A DNA stretch of 64,000 nucleotides from Actinoplanes sp. DH11 (GTDB taxonomy: Bacteria; Actinomycetota; Actinomycetes; Mycobacteriales; Micromonosporaceae): the NCBI RefSeq assembly GCF_020873875.1, contig NZ_JAHWGU010000010.1, positions 1-64,000 on the forward strand, read 5' to 3'. Both the position numbers and the translations under genes were made by a program. Within the stretch, counting starts at the first letter, position 1. Each line of letters starts with the position of its first letter. Below, piece after piece: positions 39,935 to 48,739 of this stretch. Under the pieces are notes generated by a model. It worked only from the letters and a program-made list of their open reading frames with translations, had not been told where the DNA came from and did not search any database.

Positions 39935-41553
39935 GCCAGATTCGAACTGCGGGGGTAGGCGTCGTCCGGGTCGGTGAGGACGTTCACGAGGTAGGGAACA
40001 CCGGACTCGAAGGCCCGCCGCAGCGCCGGCCCGACCTCGGCCGGCTTCTCCACAGTCTCCCCCGCGCCGCCCAGCGCGCGCACCACGTCGTCGTACCGCA
40101 GGCCCGGCTGCAGATCGGCCGCCACGTCGTAGCCGTACAGCGCCCGCATCGGATGCTTCTCCAGGCCCCAGATGCCGTTGTTGCCGACCACGATGACCAC
40201 CGGCAGGCCCTGCCGTACCAGCGACTCGGCGTCCATCAGCGAGAAACCGGCGGCGCCGTCACCCATCAGCACACAGATCTGCCGGTCCGGGTAGGTGACC
40301 CGCGCCCCCATCGCGTAACCGAGACCGGTGCCGAGACAGCCGTACGGGCCCGGGTCCAGCCACGTTCCCGGGCGGGCCGGTTCCAGATAGCGGCCGGCGT
40401 ACGACACGAAGTCGCCGCCGTCCCCGATCGTCACCGCGTCCGGCTCCAGGATCTTCCGCAGCTCGCCGTAGACGCGGGCCGGCCGGATCGGATCGGTCCC
40501 GGCGGTCATCTCCTCGGCGTGCCGCGCCTTCGCCGCGTCCTCGGCGGCCCGCAGCCCGGCCACCCACTCCTCGTGACCGGTCCGGCCACCGGTCCACCCG
40601 GCCAGGGCGGTCAGGGTGCGGCGCAGGTCACCGGCGGGTGAGACGGCCGGTGTCACGTGGGTGGCCCGCTGCGACGGCGCGTCGACGATGTGCACGACCG
40701 TCGCCTCGCCGAACTCGCCGAAGCCGAGCCGGAAGTCGAGCGGCGTCCCGACGACCGCGACCACGTCCGCCCCGGCGAGGGCGGGACGGCGGGCCCGGGA
40801 GAACGCGAGCGGATGATCGGGGGGCAGTGCGCCCCGGCCCATTCCGTTGGTGAAGACCGGGACCCGCAGGGCTTCGGCGGCCTCCCGCAGCTCGTCCACC
40901 GCGTCACCGCCCCAGACGTCGGAGCCGGCCAGGATGACCGGGCGGTCCGCCGTCGCCAGCAGCTCGGCGGCGCGGGCCACGTCGTCCGGGTCGGCCTCGG
41001 CGACCGGGATCGCGGGGGCGCCGGGCCGGGCCGTCCGCGCGGTGGAGAAGATCACGTCGAGCGGCAGGTCGAGGAAGGCCGGGCCCCGGTGCGGGGTGAG
41101 CGCGGCGGTCAGTGCGGCGCCGATCTCCCCGGCGATCGACTCGGTGGCGGTGACCGTGGCGGCGTACCGGGTGACCGGCGCGACGAGCGGCACGTGGTCC
41201 AGTTCCTGGAGGCTGCCCGCGCCCCAGCGGAAGGCGGGCGCCCGGCCGCCGAGCACGAGCACCGGCGAGCCGTTGAAGTGCGCGCTGGTCAGCCCGGAGA
41301 TGCCGTTCGTCACACCGGGGCCGGCGGTGAGCACGGCCAGCCCGGGACGACGCTGGAGTTTGGCGACCGCCTCGGCCGCGAACACCGCGGACTGCTCGTG
41401 ACGGACGTCGTAGATGCCGAAGCCGGACTCGTGGGCGGCGGCGTACAGCGGGAAGACGTGCCCGCCGGAGAGCGTGAACATCTCGGTCACGCCGTACGCC
41501 CGCAGCGCCGCCAGCGCCAGCTCGCCGCCGTGCCCCTCGATCGCACCCGTCAT
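39931..41553 (-). CDS. ilvG: Acetolactate synthase homologue (IlvG-like ThDP enzyme)
   Basis: A 540-residue ThDP enzyme. The N-terminal pyrimidine-binding domain has FTLSGGHVFPLY and the activating Glu in VRHEQSAVFAAEA. The middle domain contains SLQELDHVPLVAPVTRYAAT. The C-terminal diphosphate domain has GDGAAGFSLMDAESL through VVGNNGIWG. The GGH..PLY and SLQE(L/I)DHVP segments match the mycobacterial IlvG group more than IlvB. No small subunit is adjacent, so it may be a separate acyloin- or acetolactate-forming enzyme. True acetolactate synthase activity is not certain. Confidence 0.85.
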   Translation of the reverse strand: MTGAIEGHGGELALAALRAYGVTEMFTLSGGHVFPLYAAAHESGFGIYDVRHEQSAVFAAEAVAKLQRRPGLAVLTAGPGVTNGISGLTSAHFNGSPVLVLGGRAPAFRWGAGSLQELDHVPLVAPVTRYAATVTATESIAGEIGAALTAALTPHRGPAFLDLPLDVIFSTARTARPGAPAIPVAEADPDDVARAAELLATADRPVILAGSDVWGGDAVDELREAAEALRVPVFTNGMGRGALPPDHPLAFSRARRPALAGADVVAVVGTPLDFRLGFGEFGEATVVHIVDAPSQRATHVTPAVSPAGDLRRTLTALAGWTGGRTGHEEWVAGLRAAEDAAKARHAEEMTAGTDPIRPARVYGELRKILEPDAVTIGDGGDFVSYAGRYLEPARPGTWLDPGPYGCLGTGLGYAMGARVTYPDRQICVLMGDGAAGFSLMDAESLVRQGLPVVIVVGNNGIWGLEKHPMRALYGYDVAADLQPGLRYDDVVRALGGAGETVEKPAEVGPALRRAFESGVPYLVNVLTDPDDAYPRSSNLA

Positions 41554-41658
41554 GCCGCTCCCCTCATGTGCCAGGCCGCCGGCCCGCCGGGGCGGAGCGG
41601 ACCGTCCGCCGGCCCGCCGGAGGCGGAGCGGACCTTCCGCCGAAGACGGACCCGGAGA

Positions 41659-43734
41659 TCACCAGCCGATCAGCCTCGCGATGTCCTCGAAGACGTTCAC
41701 CGCGTCCTGTTCGAGCGGGGCGCCGTTGGCGTACCCGTACGCCAGGACCAGCGCGACGAGCGGCACCACGATCATCGCCAGCATGCTGAGCAGGATCTGG
41801 ACGCCGCGTAGGAAGCGCCCGCGCCGCTTCGGCTTCTTCTGCTTGGGCTGCTTGGCCGGCCGCTGCTTGCCCTTGCGCTGCCGCACCTCGGGCTGCGGAT
41901 CGGGGCCGGGCGGCTGCGGCCGGGCCGGATGCCGCTGCGATGCGCGCGGTGCGGCGGCCACGGCACGCGCCGGCGGGACCGGGCGGGCCGAGCCCATCAC
42001 CGGCGACGCCGGGCGCGCGGCGGCACCCGACGGGGAGATCGGCCGGGCGTGTGCCACCACCGGCGGCGTCTGCCGCGTCGCGCGCGGCGTGCCTGTGGCT
42101 TGCTTGGGGGGTACGCCCGGCGCGGGCCACCCGTCGTTGCGAGGCGGCGAGGTCGCGGCCGTGGCATCCGGATCGGAACGCCAGGTGGACGGGTCGGCGT
42201 GCGGCCACGGGTCCACCGGCGGCCGCAGGTGCGGCGGGGTGTCCGGGTCGAACGCGTCGGCCTCGAACGGCGCCGGCTCCCGACCGGCGTCGGCCTCCAC
42301 CGGCTGCGGCGTGCGCCGGGGCAACGAATCCGCCGGCGCGGCGGCGCTCTCGCCCAGGCGCTCGGTCTTCAGCGGTTCCGGGTGCCCGGCGGACTCCGGC
42401 TCGGTCCCCGGCCGAGCGGCCAGGACCGTTGCCGCCTCCGCCTCGGCCGCCAGCTCCTCCGACGGCCGCACCGTGACCGGTGTGGTCACCGCGGGCCGTT
42501 CCTCGGTGGGACCGGCGACCCCGGAACCCGCGATCCCCGAACCCGCAGCCGCCGCGGCCCGGACCGCCACCTCGGTCTCCACGACGAGGTCGTGGGGCGG
42601 CAGGTGCCGTGACGGCAGCCGCATCTCCTCGGTGGGCCCGGGTGCGGCCGGTTCGCTGGTCAGCAGCGCGCCGTCGGCCAGGATGCTGCCCTCGGCCACG
42701 ACCAGTTCGGGCTGCTCGATCACCACGGGCGGGTCGCCCAGCTCGCGGTGCAGCAGTGTGGCGACGAGCGGGATCCGGCTGGCGCCACCGACCAGGAAGA
42801 CCCCGGCCAGCCGGCCCTCCGGCAGATCGGCCCAGCGCAGCAGGTTCCGGGTGATCTGCACGGTCTGCTCCAGCACCGGCCGGGCCACCGCCTCCAGCTC
42901 CTCGCGGGTCAGGTGGGCCTCGGTGTCGAGCAGCGGCACCATGAAGTCCGCGGCCTGCGCCCGGGACAGCCGTTCCTTGGCGATCCGCACGTCGTCCCAG
43001 AGCTGCCGGCGGGCCCGCCGCTCCTCGACCGTGGCCGGCGCCATCAGCCGCTGCCAGTCGTCGGTGCGCAGGTGCTCCACGATCGCGGCGTCCACGTCCA
43101 GACCGCCCAGGTCGTCCTGGCCGTCCACGGCGAGCACCTCGAAGCCGGTGGACGTGCGCGCCACCACGCTCGCGTCGAACGTGCCGGCGCCGAAGTCGTG
43201 CACCACCACGACCGAGCCGATCGGCACGTCGCGGCCGAGCACCTCGGCGAAGTAGGTCGCCGCCGCGACCGGTTCGGCGACCAGCCGGGCGCCTTCGAGC
43301 CCGGCCCGCGCAGCCGCCTCGGCGAGCAGGGTACGGCGGGCCGAACCCCAGCTCGCCGGGCAGGTGAGCGTGGTCTGCGGCCGGTACGGCCCGACCGCCC
43401 GGTGCCACTCCTCGACCACCCGGGCCAGCACCGCCGTGATCAGCTCGACGGTTTCGAACTCACGCTCGCCGAGCAGCACGGTGCCGTCGTCGACCCGGCG
43501 TTTCGGGTTGGGCTCGAACCGGGCCGGGTCGAGCCGGGCGCTGTGCACGGCGTCCCGGCCGACCAACAGGTTGCCCGCGGCGTCGGCGTAGACGGCGGAC
43601 GGCAGCAACGGTGAGCCGTCGACCAGGATCGGCCGGGCGCGGCCGTCCGGCCATCGCGCCACGGCGACGGTGTTCGAGGTGCCGAAGTCGATGCCGAGGG
43701 CGTACCGCTTCGGACCACCCTGGTCGATGGACAT
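41659..43734 (-). CDS. Membrane-anchored Hsp70-like protein
   Basis: A 691-residue protein. The N-terminal Hsp70/actin-fold ATPase (about 1-365) has phosphate-1 YALGIDFGTSNTVAVA, VVVVHDFGAGTFDASVV and FLVGGASRIPLVATLL motifs. It lacks the DnaK substrate-binding domain. Instead a Pro/Ala/Asp-rich linker of about 240 residues leads to a basic Lys/Arg cluster, one membrane helix (about 640-665) and a short outer tail. Similar actinobacterial proteins are annotated Hsp70 family; clients are unknown. Probably a cytoplasmic ATPase tethered to the membrane. It may be transcribed with the enoyl-CoA hydratase upstream. Confidence 0.88.
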   Translation of the reverse strand: MSIDQGGPKRYALGIDFGTSNTVAVARWPDGRARPILVDGSPLLPSAVYADAAGNLLVGRDAVHSARLDPARFEPNPKRRVDDGTVLLGEREFETVELITAVLARVVEEWHRAVGPYRPQTTLTCPASWGSARRTLLAEAAARAGLEGARLVAEPVAAATYFAEVLGRDVPIGSVVVVHDFGAGTFDASVVARTSTGFEVLAVDGQDDLGGLDVDAAIVEHLRTDDWQRLMAPATVEERRARRQLWDDVRIAKERLSRAQAADFMVPLLDTEAHLTREELEAVARPVLEQTVQITRNLLRWADLPEGRLAGVFLVGGASRIPLVATLLHRELGDPPVVIEQPELVVAEGSILADGALLTSEPAAPGPTEEMRLPSRHLPPHDLVVETEVAVRAAAAAGSGIAGSGVAGPTEERPAVTTPVTVRPSEELAAEAEAATVLAARPGTEPESAGHPEPLKTERLGESAAAPADSLPRRTPQPVEADAGREPAPFEADAFDPDTPPHLRPPVDPWPHADPSTWRSDPDATAATSPPRNDGWPAPGVPPKQATGTPRATRQTPPVVAHARPISPSGAAARPASPVMGSARPVPPARAVAAAPRASQRHPARPQPPGPDPQPEVRQRKGKQRPAKQPKQKKPKRRGRFLRGVQILLSMLAMIVVPLVALVLAYGYANGAPLEQDAVNVFEDIARLIGW

Positions 43735-43776
43735 GACCGCAGTCTAGGCAATGACGGACCCGTACCGGTCCCTCCA

Positions 43777-44553
43777 CTACCTGCCGGTGAACTTCGGCTT
43801 GCGCTTCTCGACGAAAGCGGTGACTCCCTCCACCCGGTCGTCGGTGGCGAACAGCCCCGCGAACAGGTGCGACTCGAGCGCCAGACCGGATGCCAGGTCG
43901 GTGCTCAGGCCACCGTCGACGGCATGCTTGGCGGCGCGCAACGCGAGGGCCGGGCCGGTGGTGTACGCCCGGACGAGCTCCACCGCTGTCGCGTACACCT
44001 CGGCGGCCGGGGCGACCCGGTCGGCCAGCCCGATCCGCAACGCCTCCTCGGCGTCCACCATCCGGCCGGAGAAGATCAGATCTTTGGCCTTGGCCGGGCC
44101 GACGAGCCGGGCGAGCCGCTGGGTGCCGCCGGCACCCGGGATCAGACCGAGCTTGATCTCCGGCTGGCCGAGTTTGGCGTCGTCGGCCACCACCCGCCAG
44201 TCGCAGGCCAGGGCGAGCTCGCAGCCGCCGCCCAGCGCGTACCCGGTGATCGCGGCCACCACCGGTTTCGGGATCCGGGCGACCGCGTCGAACGCGCTGG
44301 AGAGCGCGCCGGCCCGGGCCACCATCCGCTGGTAGGTGACGGTGGTGAACTCGGTGATGTCGGCGCCCGCGGCGAACACCTTCTCGCCGCCGAAGACGAT
44401 CACGGCACGGACCTGCTCGTCCTCGGTCGCGGCGTGCGCGGCGGCTCGCAGCTCCTCCTGGACCTGCGTGTTCAGCGCGTTCATCGGCGGCCGTTCCAGC
44501 CGGATCGTGCCGATGCCGTCCGCAACCTCGAGCCGTACGAATTCGCCCACCAC
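43777..44553 (-). CDS. Enoyl-CoA hydratase/isomerase family protein
   Basis: A 258-residue crotonase-fold protein. Oxyanion-hole residues lie in [10 protein letters not shown] and [17 protein letters not shown]. Both catalytic glutamates are present, in GGGCELA and in [20 protein letters not shown] (quoted to its end). This supports a genuine enoyl-CoA hydratase acting on 2-enoyl-CoA. The GTG at 44553 or the adjacent GTG at 44550 is the start, both after AGGAGG. Electrons from associated acyl-CoA dehydrogenases could feed EtfAB encoded 6 kb away, but no dehydrogenase is in the window. Confidence 0.93.
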   Translation of the reverse strand: MVGEFVRLEVADGIGTIRLERPPMNALNTQVQEELRAAAHAATEDEQVRAVIVFGGEKVFAAGADITEFTTVTYQRMVARAGALSSAFDAVARIPKPVVAAITGYALGGGCELALACDWRVVADDAKLGQPEIKLGLIPGAGGTQRLARLVGPAKAKDLIFSGRMVDAEEALRIGLADRVAPAAEVYATAVELVRAYTTGPALALRAAKHAVDGGLSTDLASGLALESHLFAGLFATDDRVEGVTAFVEKRKPKFTGR

Positions 44554-44628
44554 GTGCCTCCTCGCGCATGCCGGTTTGGCCGCCAGCCTACGGCGGGTAC
44601 GGGCTACATTGGGCCCCTGGGAGGAGAC

Positions 44629-45090
44629 ATGACCACGTACTACCGGGACCCGGAAGTGCTCATCACATCGGCCGGCGTGCGGATGAACGGCCAGAACTTC
44701 CGGTTACCCGAGCTGATCCAGGTGTGGTACGCGCGTGGCGCCCGCCGGTGGGGTGTCATCGCCTGGCGGGGTGCGCTCGGCCTCACCATCATGCTGCCCC
44801 TGCTCGTCGGGCTCCTCGCCGTCGGCGTCGCGCTGGTGATCGAGGCGTCGTTCACCACCACGCTCGCCCTGCTCGTCGGCGGTGTCCTGATCGGCCTCGC
44901 CGTCGTCCCCGCCGCCGATCTGCTGCTGGAGCGCGTCGACAGGTCCTACGACCGGGGCAGCCGGAACCTGGAGATCTGGGGCCGCGTGCCGGCCGGTGAC
45001 GTGTTGCTGCTGCGGACCGACGACGCGCAGCGCTTCGGCCGGGTCTACCGGGCCCTGCAGCGCGCGCTGGAGCCAGCGGTGCGCCGGTGA
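44629..45090 (+). CDS. DUF6232-like two-helix membrane protein
   Basis: A 153-residue protein starting [19 protein letters not shown], with a short beta-rich N-terminal region ([15 protein letters not shown]). Two hydrophobic helices (about 47-75 and 80-100) and a basic C-terminal domain with [19 protein letters not shown] follow. The arrangement resembles the DUF6232 family of actinobacterial membrane proteins; I recognise the pattern but cannot verify the family. ATG at 44629 follows GAGGAG. Its stop overlaps the next GTG by four bases. Confidence 0.8.
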   Translation: MTTYYRDPEVLITSAGVRMNGQNFRLPELIQVWYARGARRWGVIAWRGALGLTIMLPLLVGLLAVGVALVIEASFTTTLALLVGGVLIGLAVVPAADLLLERVDRSYDRGSRNLEIWGRVPAGDVLLLRTDDAQRFGRVYRALQRALEPAVRR

Positions 45091-45440
45091 GGCGGGACGC
45101 CGCCGGCCTGACCGCCCTGCTCGCCACCACCGGGGTTCTGCACCTGGTGGCCCCGAAACCCTTCGACCGGATCATGCCGCGGTCGCTGCCGGGTTCGCCG
45201 CGCACGTGGACGTACGTCAGCGGCGTCGCCGAACTGGCCGTGGCCGCCGCCGTGGCGCATCCGCGCACCCGCCGTGCCGGTGGTCTGGCCGCCGCGGTCC
45301 TCTTCGCCGCCGTCTTCCCGGCGAACGTGCGGATGGCGGCCGACTGGCGGCACGCGTCCCCGGCCCGCCGGGCGATCGCCTACGGCCGGCTCCCGCTCCA
45401 GGCACCGCTGATCGCCTGGGCGTGGCGCGTCTCGCGCTGA
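45087..45440 (+). CDS. DoxX-like small membrane protein
   Basis: A 117-residue protein with [20 protein letters not shown] and [20 protein letters not shown], then [15 protein letters not shown] and four hydrophobic helices. This is the pattern of actinobacterial DoxX-family (DoxX-like/MauE-type) proteins. Members are linked to respiratory or thiol stress membrane complexes in some species, but small homologues like this are uncharacterised. GTG start overlaps the preceding stop (GTGA). Confidence 0.85.
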   Translation: MRRDAAGLTALLATTGVLHLVAPKPFDRIMPRSLPGSPRTWTYVSGVAELAVAAAVAHPRTRRAGGLAAAVLFAAVFPANVRMAADWRHASPARRAIAYGRLPLQAPLIAWAWRVSR

Positions 45441-45495
45441 CCGCTTCCGCCGTTTCGCGGTCCGGATGGTCCGTCTTGGGGACGATGAAGACATC

Positions 45496-46410
45496 ATGAG
45501 CAACCGAGACATCCGTCCCGAGCCCCTGGACGACGCGGTCCGCGTCGTCACCGACGTCTGCGAGCGCGCCCGGGCCGGCGATCTGGAGGCCCGTGTGCCG
45601 CGGCTCGGCGAATCACCCCAGGTGGCGGGCCTGCGCGCCGCCGTGAACGGTCTGCTGGACCAGACCGACGCGTTCGTCCGGGAAGCCGGCGCCGCCTCGG
45701 CCGCGGCTGCCGACGGCCGGTTCCATCGGCACTTCCTCGATCAGGGACTGAACGGGGCGTACCGGGCGGCGGCTCGGCAGATCACCCACTCGAACCAGGT
45801 GATGAGCCGCACCGCCGCCGAGTTCGCGGAAGCCGCCCGGGGCCGGCAGCGGCTCGCCGACCAGCTCGAGTCCGCGGTGCTCACGGTCTCCCAGCAGGTC
45901 GCCACGGCGGCCACCGAGATGGGTGCCTCGGCGAACGGGCTCGCCGACTTCGCGCGGGAGGCGGTCACCGACGCCGAGCGCGGCCTCGGCACGGTCTCCT
46001 CGCTGCGCAGCTCCTCCGACGAGATCCGGCACGCCGTCGACCTGATCAACAAGGTGTCGGCGCAGACCCGGTTGCTGGCCCTCAACGCGACGATCGAGGC
46101 GGCCCGCGCCGGCACCGCCGGTCTCGGCTTCGGCGTGGTCGCCAACGAGGTGAAGACCCTGGCGAACGAGACGAGCGCGTCCAGCGAGGAGATCATGCGG
46201 CAGGTGGACGGCGTGCAGCAGGCCGCAGCCGACGCGATCGGCGTGCTGGAGGCGGTCACCGCGCGGATCCGGGAGATGAGCGGCCTGGTCGACGGGATCG
46301 CCCGCGCGGTGGACGGCGGCCAGGAACTCTCGTCCGGCGGCTTGTCCCAGCTCGCCGAGGTGTTGCAGGGCGAGGTCTCCCGGTTCGTCACGATGATCCG
46401 GGAGGCGTGA
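45496..46410 (+). CDS. Soluble methyl-accepting chemotaxis-type signalling protein
   Basis: Encodes 304 residues with no membrane segment. The first 110 residues look HAMP-like ([19 protein letters not shown], then a second [18 protein letters not shown] repeat). A long coiled coil follows with the MCP tip: [20 protein letters not shown] then [15 protein letters not shown], near residue 192. It should signal to CheA/CheW. The methylation helices are short and there is no sensor domain. Start ATG 45496. The next gene encodes an Aer-type PAS protein within nine bases, which likely provides the missing input. Confidence 0.9.
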   Translation: MSNRDIRPEPLDDAVRVVTDVCERARAGDLEARVPRLGESPQVAGLRAAVNGLLDQTDAFVREAGAASAAAADGRFHRHFLDQGLNGAYRAAARQITHSNQVMSRTAAEFAEAARGRQRLADQLESAVLTVSQQVATAATEMGASANGLADFAREAVTDAERGLGTVSSLRSSSDEIRHAVDLINKVSAQTRLLALNATIEAARAGTAGLGFGVVANEVKTLANETSASSEEIMRQVDGVQQAAADAIGVLEAVTARIREMSGLVDGIARAVDGGQELSSGGLSQLAEVLQGEVSRFVTMIREA

Positions 46411-46418
46411 GACCCGAC

Positions 46419-46952
46419 ATGCGACTGGCACAGACCCGGCCTACCGGGACGGAACGGACGTTCGGCGACGGCGAACTGATCGTCAGCAAGACCGACCCGC
46501 GCGGCGTCATCACGTACGCCAACGATGTCTTCCTGCGGGTCTCCGCACTCGCCGAGGAGGACGCGGTCGGGCAGCCGCACAACATCATCCGCCACCCGGA
46601 CATGCCGCGGGCCGTCTTCAAGCTCCTCTGGGACACCCTCAAGCAGGAACAAGAGATCTTCGCGTACGTGCTGAACCTCGCCGCCGACGGTGCCCACTAC
46701 TGGGTGTTCGCGCACGTCACACCGTCGTACGACACGGCCGGCCGGCTGGTCGGTTACCACTCCAACCGCCGGGTGCCGTCGCGTACCGCGGTGGCCGCGG
46801 CCGACGAGCTCTACGCCGTGCTGCGTGCCGCCGAACGCCGGCACGATCACACGCCCGACGCCGTCGCCGCCGGTGTAGCGGCCCTGCAAGCGGTGCTCGC
46901 CGAGCGTGGCAGCACCTACGACGAGCTGATCTGGGAGATCGCGGCCCGCTAG
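46419..46952 (+). CDS. Aer-type PAS domain protein
   Basis: A 177-residue protein. The N-terminal PAS domain closely resembles that of the aerotaxis receptor Aer: TDPRGVITYANDVFLRVS, GQPHNIIRHPDMPRAVF, DGAHYWVFAHVTPSYD and GYHSNRRVPSR. In E. coli Aer, Arg57/His58/Asp60 in the RHPD motif are needed for FAD binding; here RHPD is at residues 58-61. A Trp important in Aer appears replaced by Phe. The rest is a short helical tail with no HAMP, membrane or signalling domain. GTG at 46407, overlapping the MCP stop, is an alternative start. Confidence 0.9.
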   Translation: MRLAQTRPTGTERTFGDGELIVSKTDPRGVITYANDVFLRVSALAEEDAVGQPHNIIRHPDMPRAVFKLLWDTLKQEQEIFAYVLNLAADGAHYWVFAHVTPSYDTAGRLVGYHSNRRVPSRTAVAAADELYAVLRAAERRHDHTPDAVAAGVAALQAVLAERGSTYDELIWEIAAR

Positions 46953-46973
46953 AAGCCGCGCCGCCAGAGGTCG

Positions 46974-47864
46974 CTAGGAGTTGTAGAGCTCGTCGATCTC
47001 GGCGCGCTCGGGCAGGGCGCCGCTGGCACCGACCCGGCGCACGCACGCCGCACCCGCCGCGTTCGCCCAGCGGACCGCGTCCAGCAGGTCGCGCCCCTCG
47101 CCCCAGGCCACCGCGAGCGCACCGGTGAAGGCGTCACCGGCGGCCGTGGTGTCGGCGGCCTGCACCGGGAACGCCGGGACGTGCTCGTCGCGGCCGTCGC
47201 GGTCCGCGTACCGCGCGCCGGCACCACTGAGCGTCAGCACCACCCGGGGCACCACGGCCAGCAGCGTGCCCATGTCGGACGCCTCGCCACCGGTGATCGC
47301 CCGGGCCTCGATCTCGTTGACCACCAGCAGGTCGACCTCGTCGAGCAGGCCGGGGGGCAGGTCCCGGGCCGGCGCCGCGTTCAGGATGGTCCGGGTCCCA
47401 CCGGCGCGGCCGGCCCGGAGCGCGGCGTGCACCGTCTCCATCGGGATCTCCTGCTGGCAGAGCAGCACGTCGGCGCCGGCGATCACCGCCTGCTCCTCGT
47501 CGCTGAGCCCGGTGAAGGTCCGGTTGGCGCCGGGGCTGACCAGGATGGAGTTCTCCCCGGCCCGATCCACCATGATCACCGCGACGCCCGAGGCGCCGTA
47601 GCTGGTGCGGACCCGGCTCGTGTCGACGCCGGCAGCGGACAGCCGGGCACCGAGCGTGACGCCGAACGCGTCCGAGCCGATGGCACCGAGGAAGGTGGTC
47701 GCGCCACCGGCCCGGGCGGCCGCGATCGCCTGGTTCGACCCCTTGCCACCGGGCGCCATCACGAAGTCGTCGCCGAGGACCGTTTCACCCGGCCGGGGCA
47801 GCGTCGGCGCCAGCCCGACCAGGTCCATGTTGGCGCTGCCCACGACGACGACGCGCGGCGCCAT
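46974..47864 (-). CDS. rbsK: Ribokinase (PfkB family)
   Basis: A 296-residue sugar kinase that phosphorylates D-ribose at O5. The N-terminal GSANMDLVG and GGKGSNQAIAAARAGG motifs define ribokinase. The C-terminal anion hole with catalytic Asp reads DTTAAGDAFTGALA. The GG(K)GxNQA signature separates ribokinase from fructokinases. No ribose transporter genes adjoin. The start ATG shares a base with the stop of an ABC ATPase gene (TGATG), an unusual partner. Confidence 0.93.
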   Translation of the reverse strand: MAPRVVVVGSANMDLVGLAPTLPRPGETVLGDDFVMAPGGKGSNQAIAAARAGGATTFLGAIGSDAFGVTLGARLSAAGVDTSRVRTSYGASGVAVIMVDRAGENSILVSPGANRTFTGLSDEEQAVIAGADVLLCQQEIPMETVHAALRAGRAGGTRTILNAAPARDLPPGLLDEVDLLVVNEIEARAITGGEASDMGTLLAVVPRVVLTLSGAGARYADRDGRDEHVPAFPVQAADTTAAGDAFTGALAVAWGEGRDLLDAVRWANAAGAACVRRVGASGALPERAEIDELYNS

Positions 47865-48679
47865 CAGCCGGCCCGTGCGGTGTAACGGTCGCCGATCCGG
47901 TCCACGACCAGCGGCAGCCCGAACGTCTTCGTCAAGTTCTCCGCGGTCATCACCTCGCCGAGCAGGCCCGCCGCGACCACGGTGCCCTCGCGCAGCAGCA
48001 GGCCGTGGGTGAAGCCCGGCGGGATCTCCTCGACGTGGTGCGTGACGAGCACCATGGCCGGGGCGTCCGGGTCCATCGCGAGCTCGCTCAGGTGACCGAT
48101 CAGGATCTCCCGGCCACCCAGGTCGAGCCCGGCGGTCGGCTCGTCGAGCAGCATCAGCTCGGGGTCGGTCATCAGCGCGCGGGCGATCTGGGTCCGCTTG
48201 CGCTCACCCTCGGAAAGAGTCCCGAACGCCCGGTCGGCGAAACCGGCGATGCCCAGCTGGTCAAGCAGCTGGCGGGCGCGGGCCTCGTCCTGCGGGTCGT
48301 AGCTCTCCCGCCAGCGGCCGACCACCGACCACGCGGCGGTGACGACCACGTCCAGCACCTTCTCGTCCGGTGGGACCTGGTCGGCGAACCGGCCGGTGGT
48401 GATGCCCACCCGGGTACGCAATTCGTTGACGTCGGTCCGGCCCAGCCGCTCGGCCAGCACATAGGCCTGGCCTCGGGTCGGGTGCATCCGGGCGGACGCG
48501 AGGTTGAGAAGGGTGGTCTTGCCGGCACCGTTCGGGCCCAGCACCACCCAGCGCTCGTCGAGCTCGACCTGCCAGGACAGGTCTCGGATCAGGAAGTTAC
48601 CCGCGCGGACCACGCTGACGCGGTCGAAGGCGATGACGGTGTCCTCGTCGGGCGGAATGGATACGGCAGCCTCCAGCAC
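47864..48679 (-). CDS. ABC transporter ATP-binding protein (orphan)
   Basis: About 271 residues. Walker A is VLGPNGAGKTTLLNL, signature LSEGERKRTQIARAL and Walker B ELMLLDEPTAGLD; the switch His is in LVTHHVEEIPPGFTH. Overall resemblance is to cytoplasmic ModF/YlmA-like and ferric-uptake-type ATPases commonly found without permeases in actinobacteria. No permease or binding protein is adjacent. The GTG at 48679 is preferred; an ATG at 48718 is possible. Translationally coupled to rbsK downstream. Confidence 0.88.
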   Translation of the reverse strand: MLEAAVSIPPDEDTVIAFDRVSVVRAGNFLIRDLSWQVELDERWVVLGPNGAGKTTLLNLASARMHPTRGQAYVLAERLGRTDVNELRTRVGITTGRFADQVPPDEKVLDVVVTAAWSVVGRWRESYDPQDEARARQLLDQLGIAGFADRAFGTLSEGERKRTQIARALMTDPELMLLDEPTAGLDLGGREILIGHLSELAMDPDAPAMVLVTHHVEEIPPGFTHGLLLREGTVVAAGLLGEVMTAENLTKTFGLPLVVDRIGDRYTARAG

Positions 48680-48739
48680 GCGTCCATCCAACCACGTGTC
48701 CGGACACGGAACCGCCACGGCCGTACGGGTACCCCCTAC

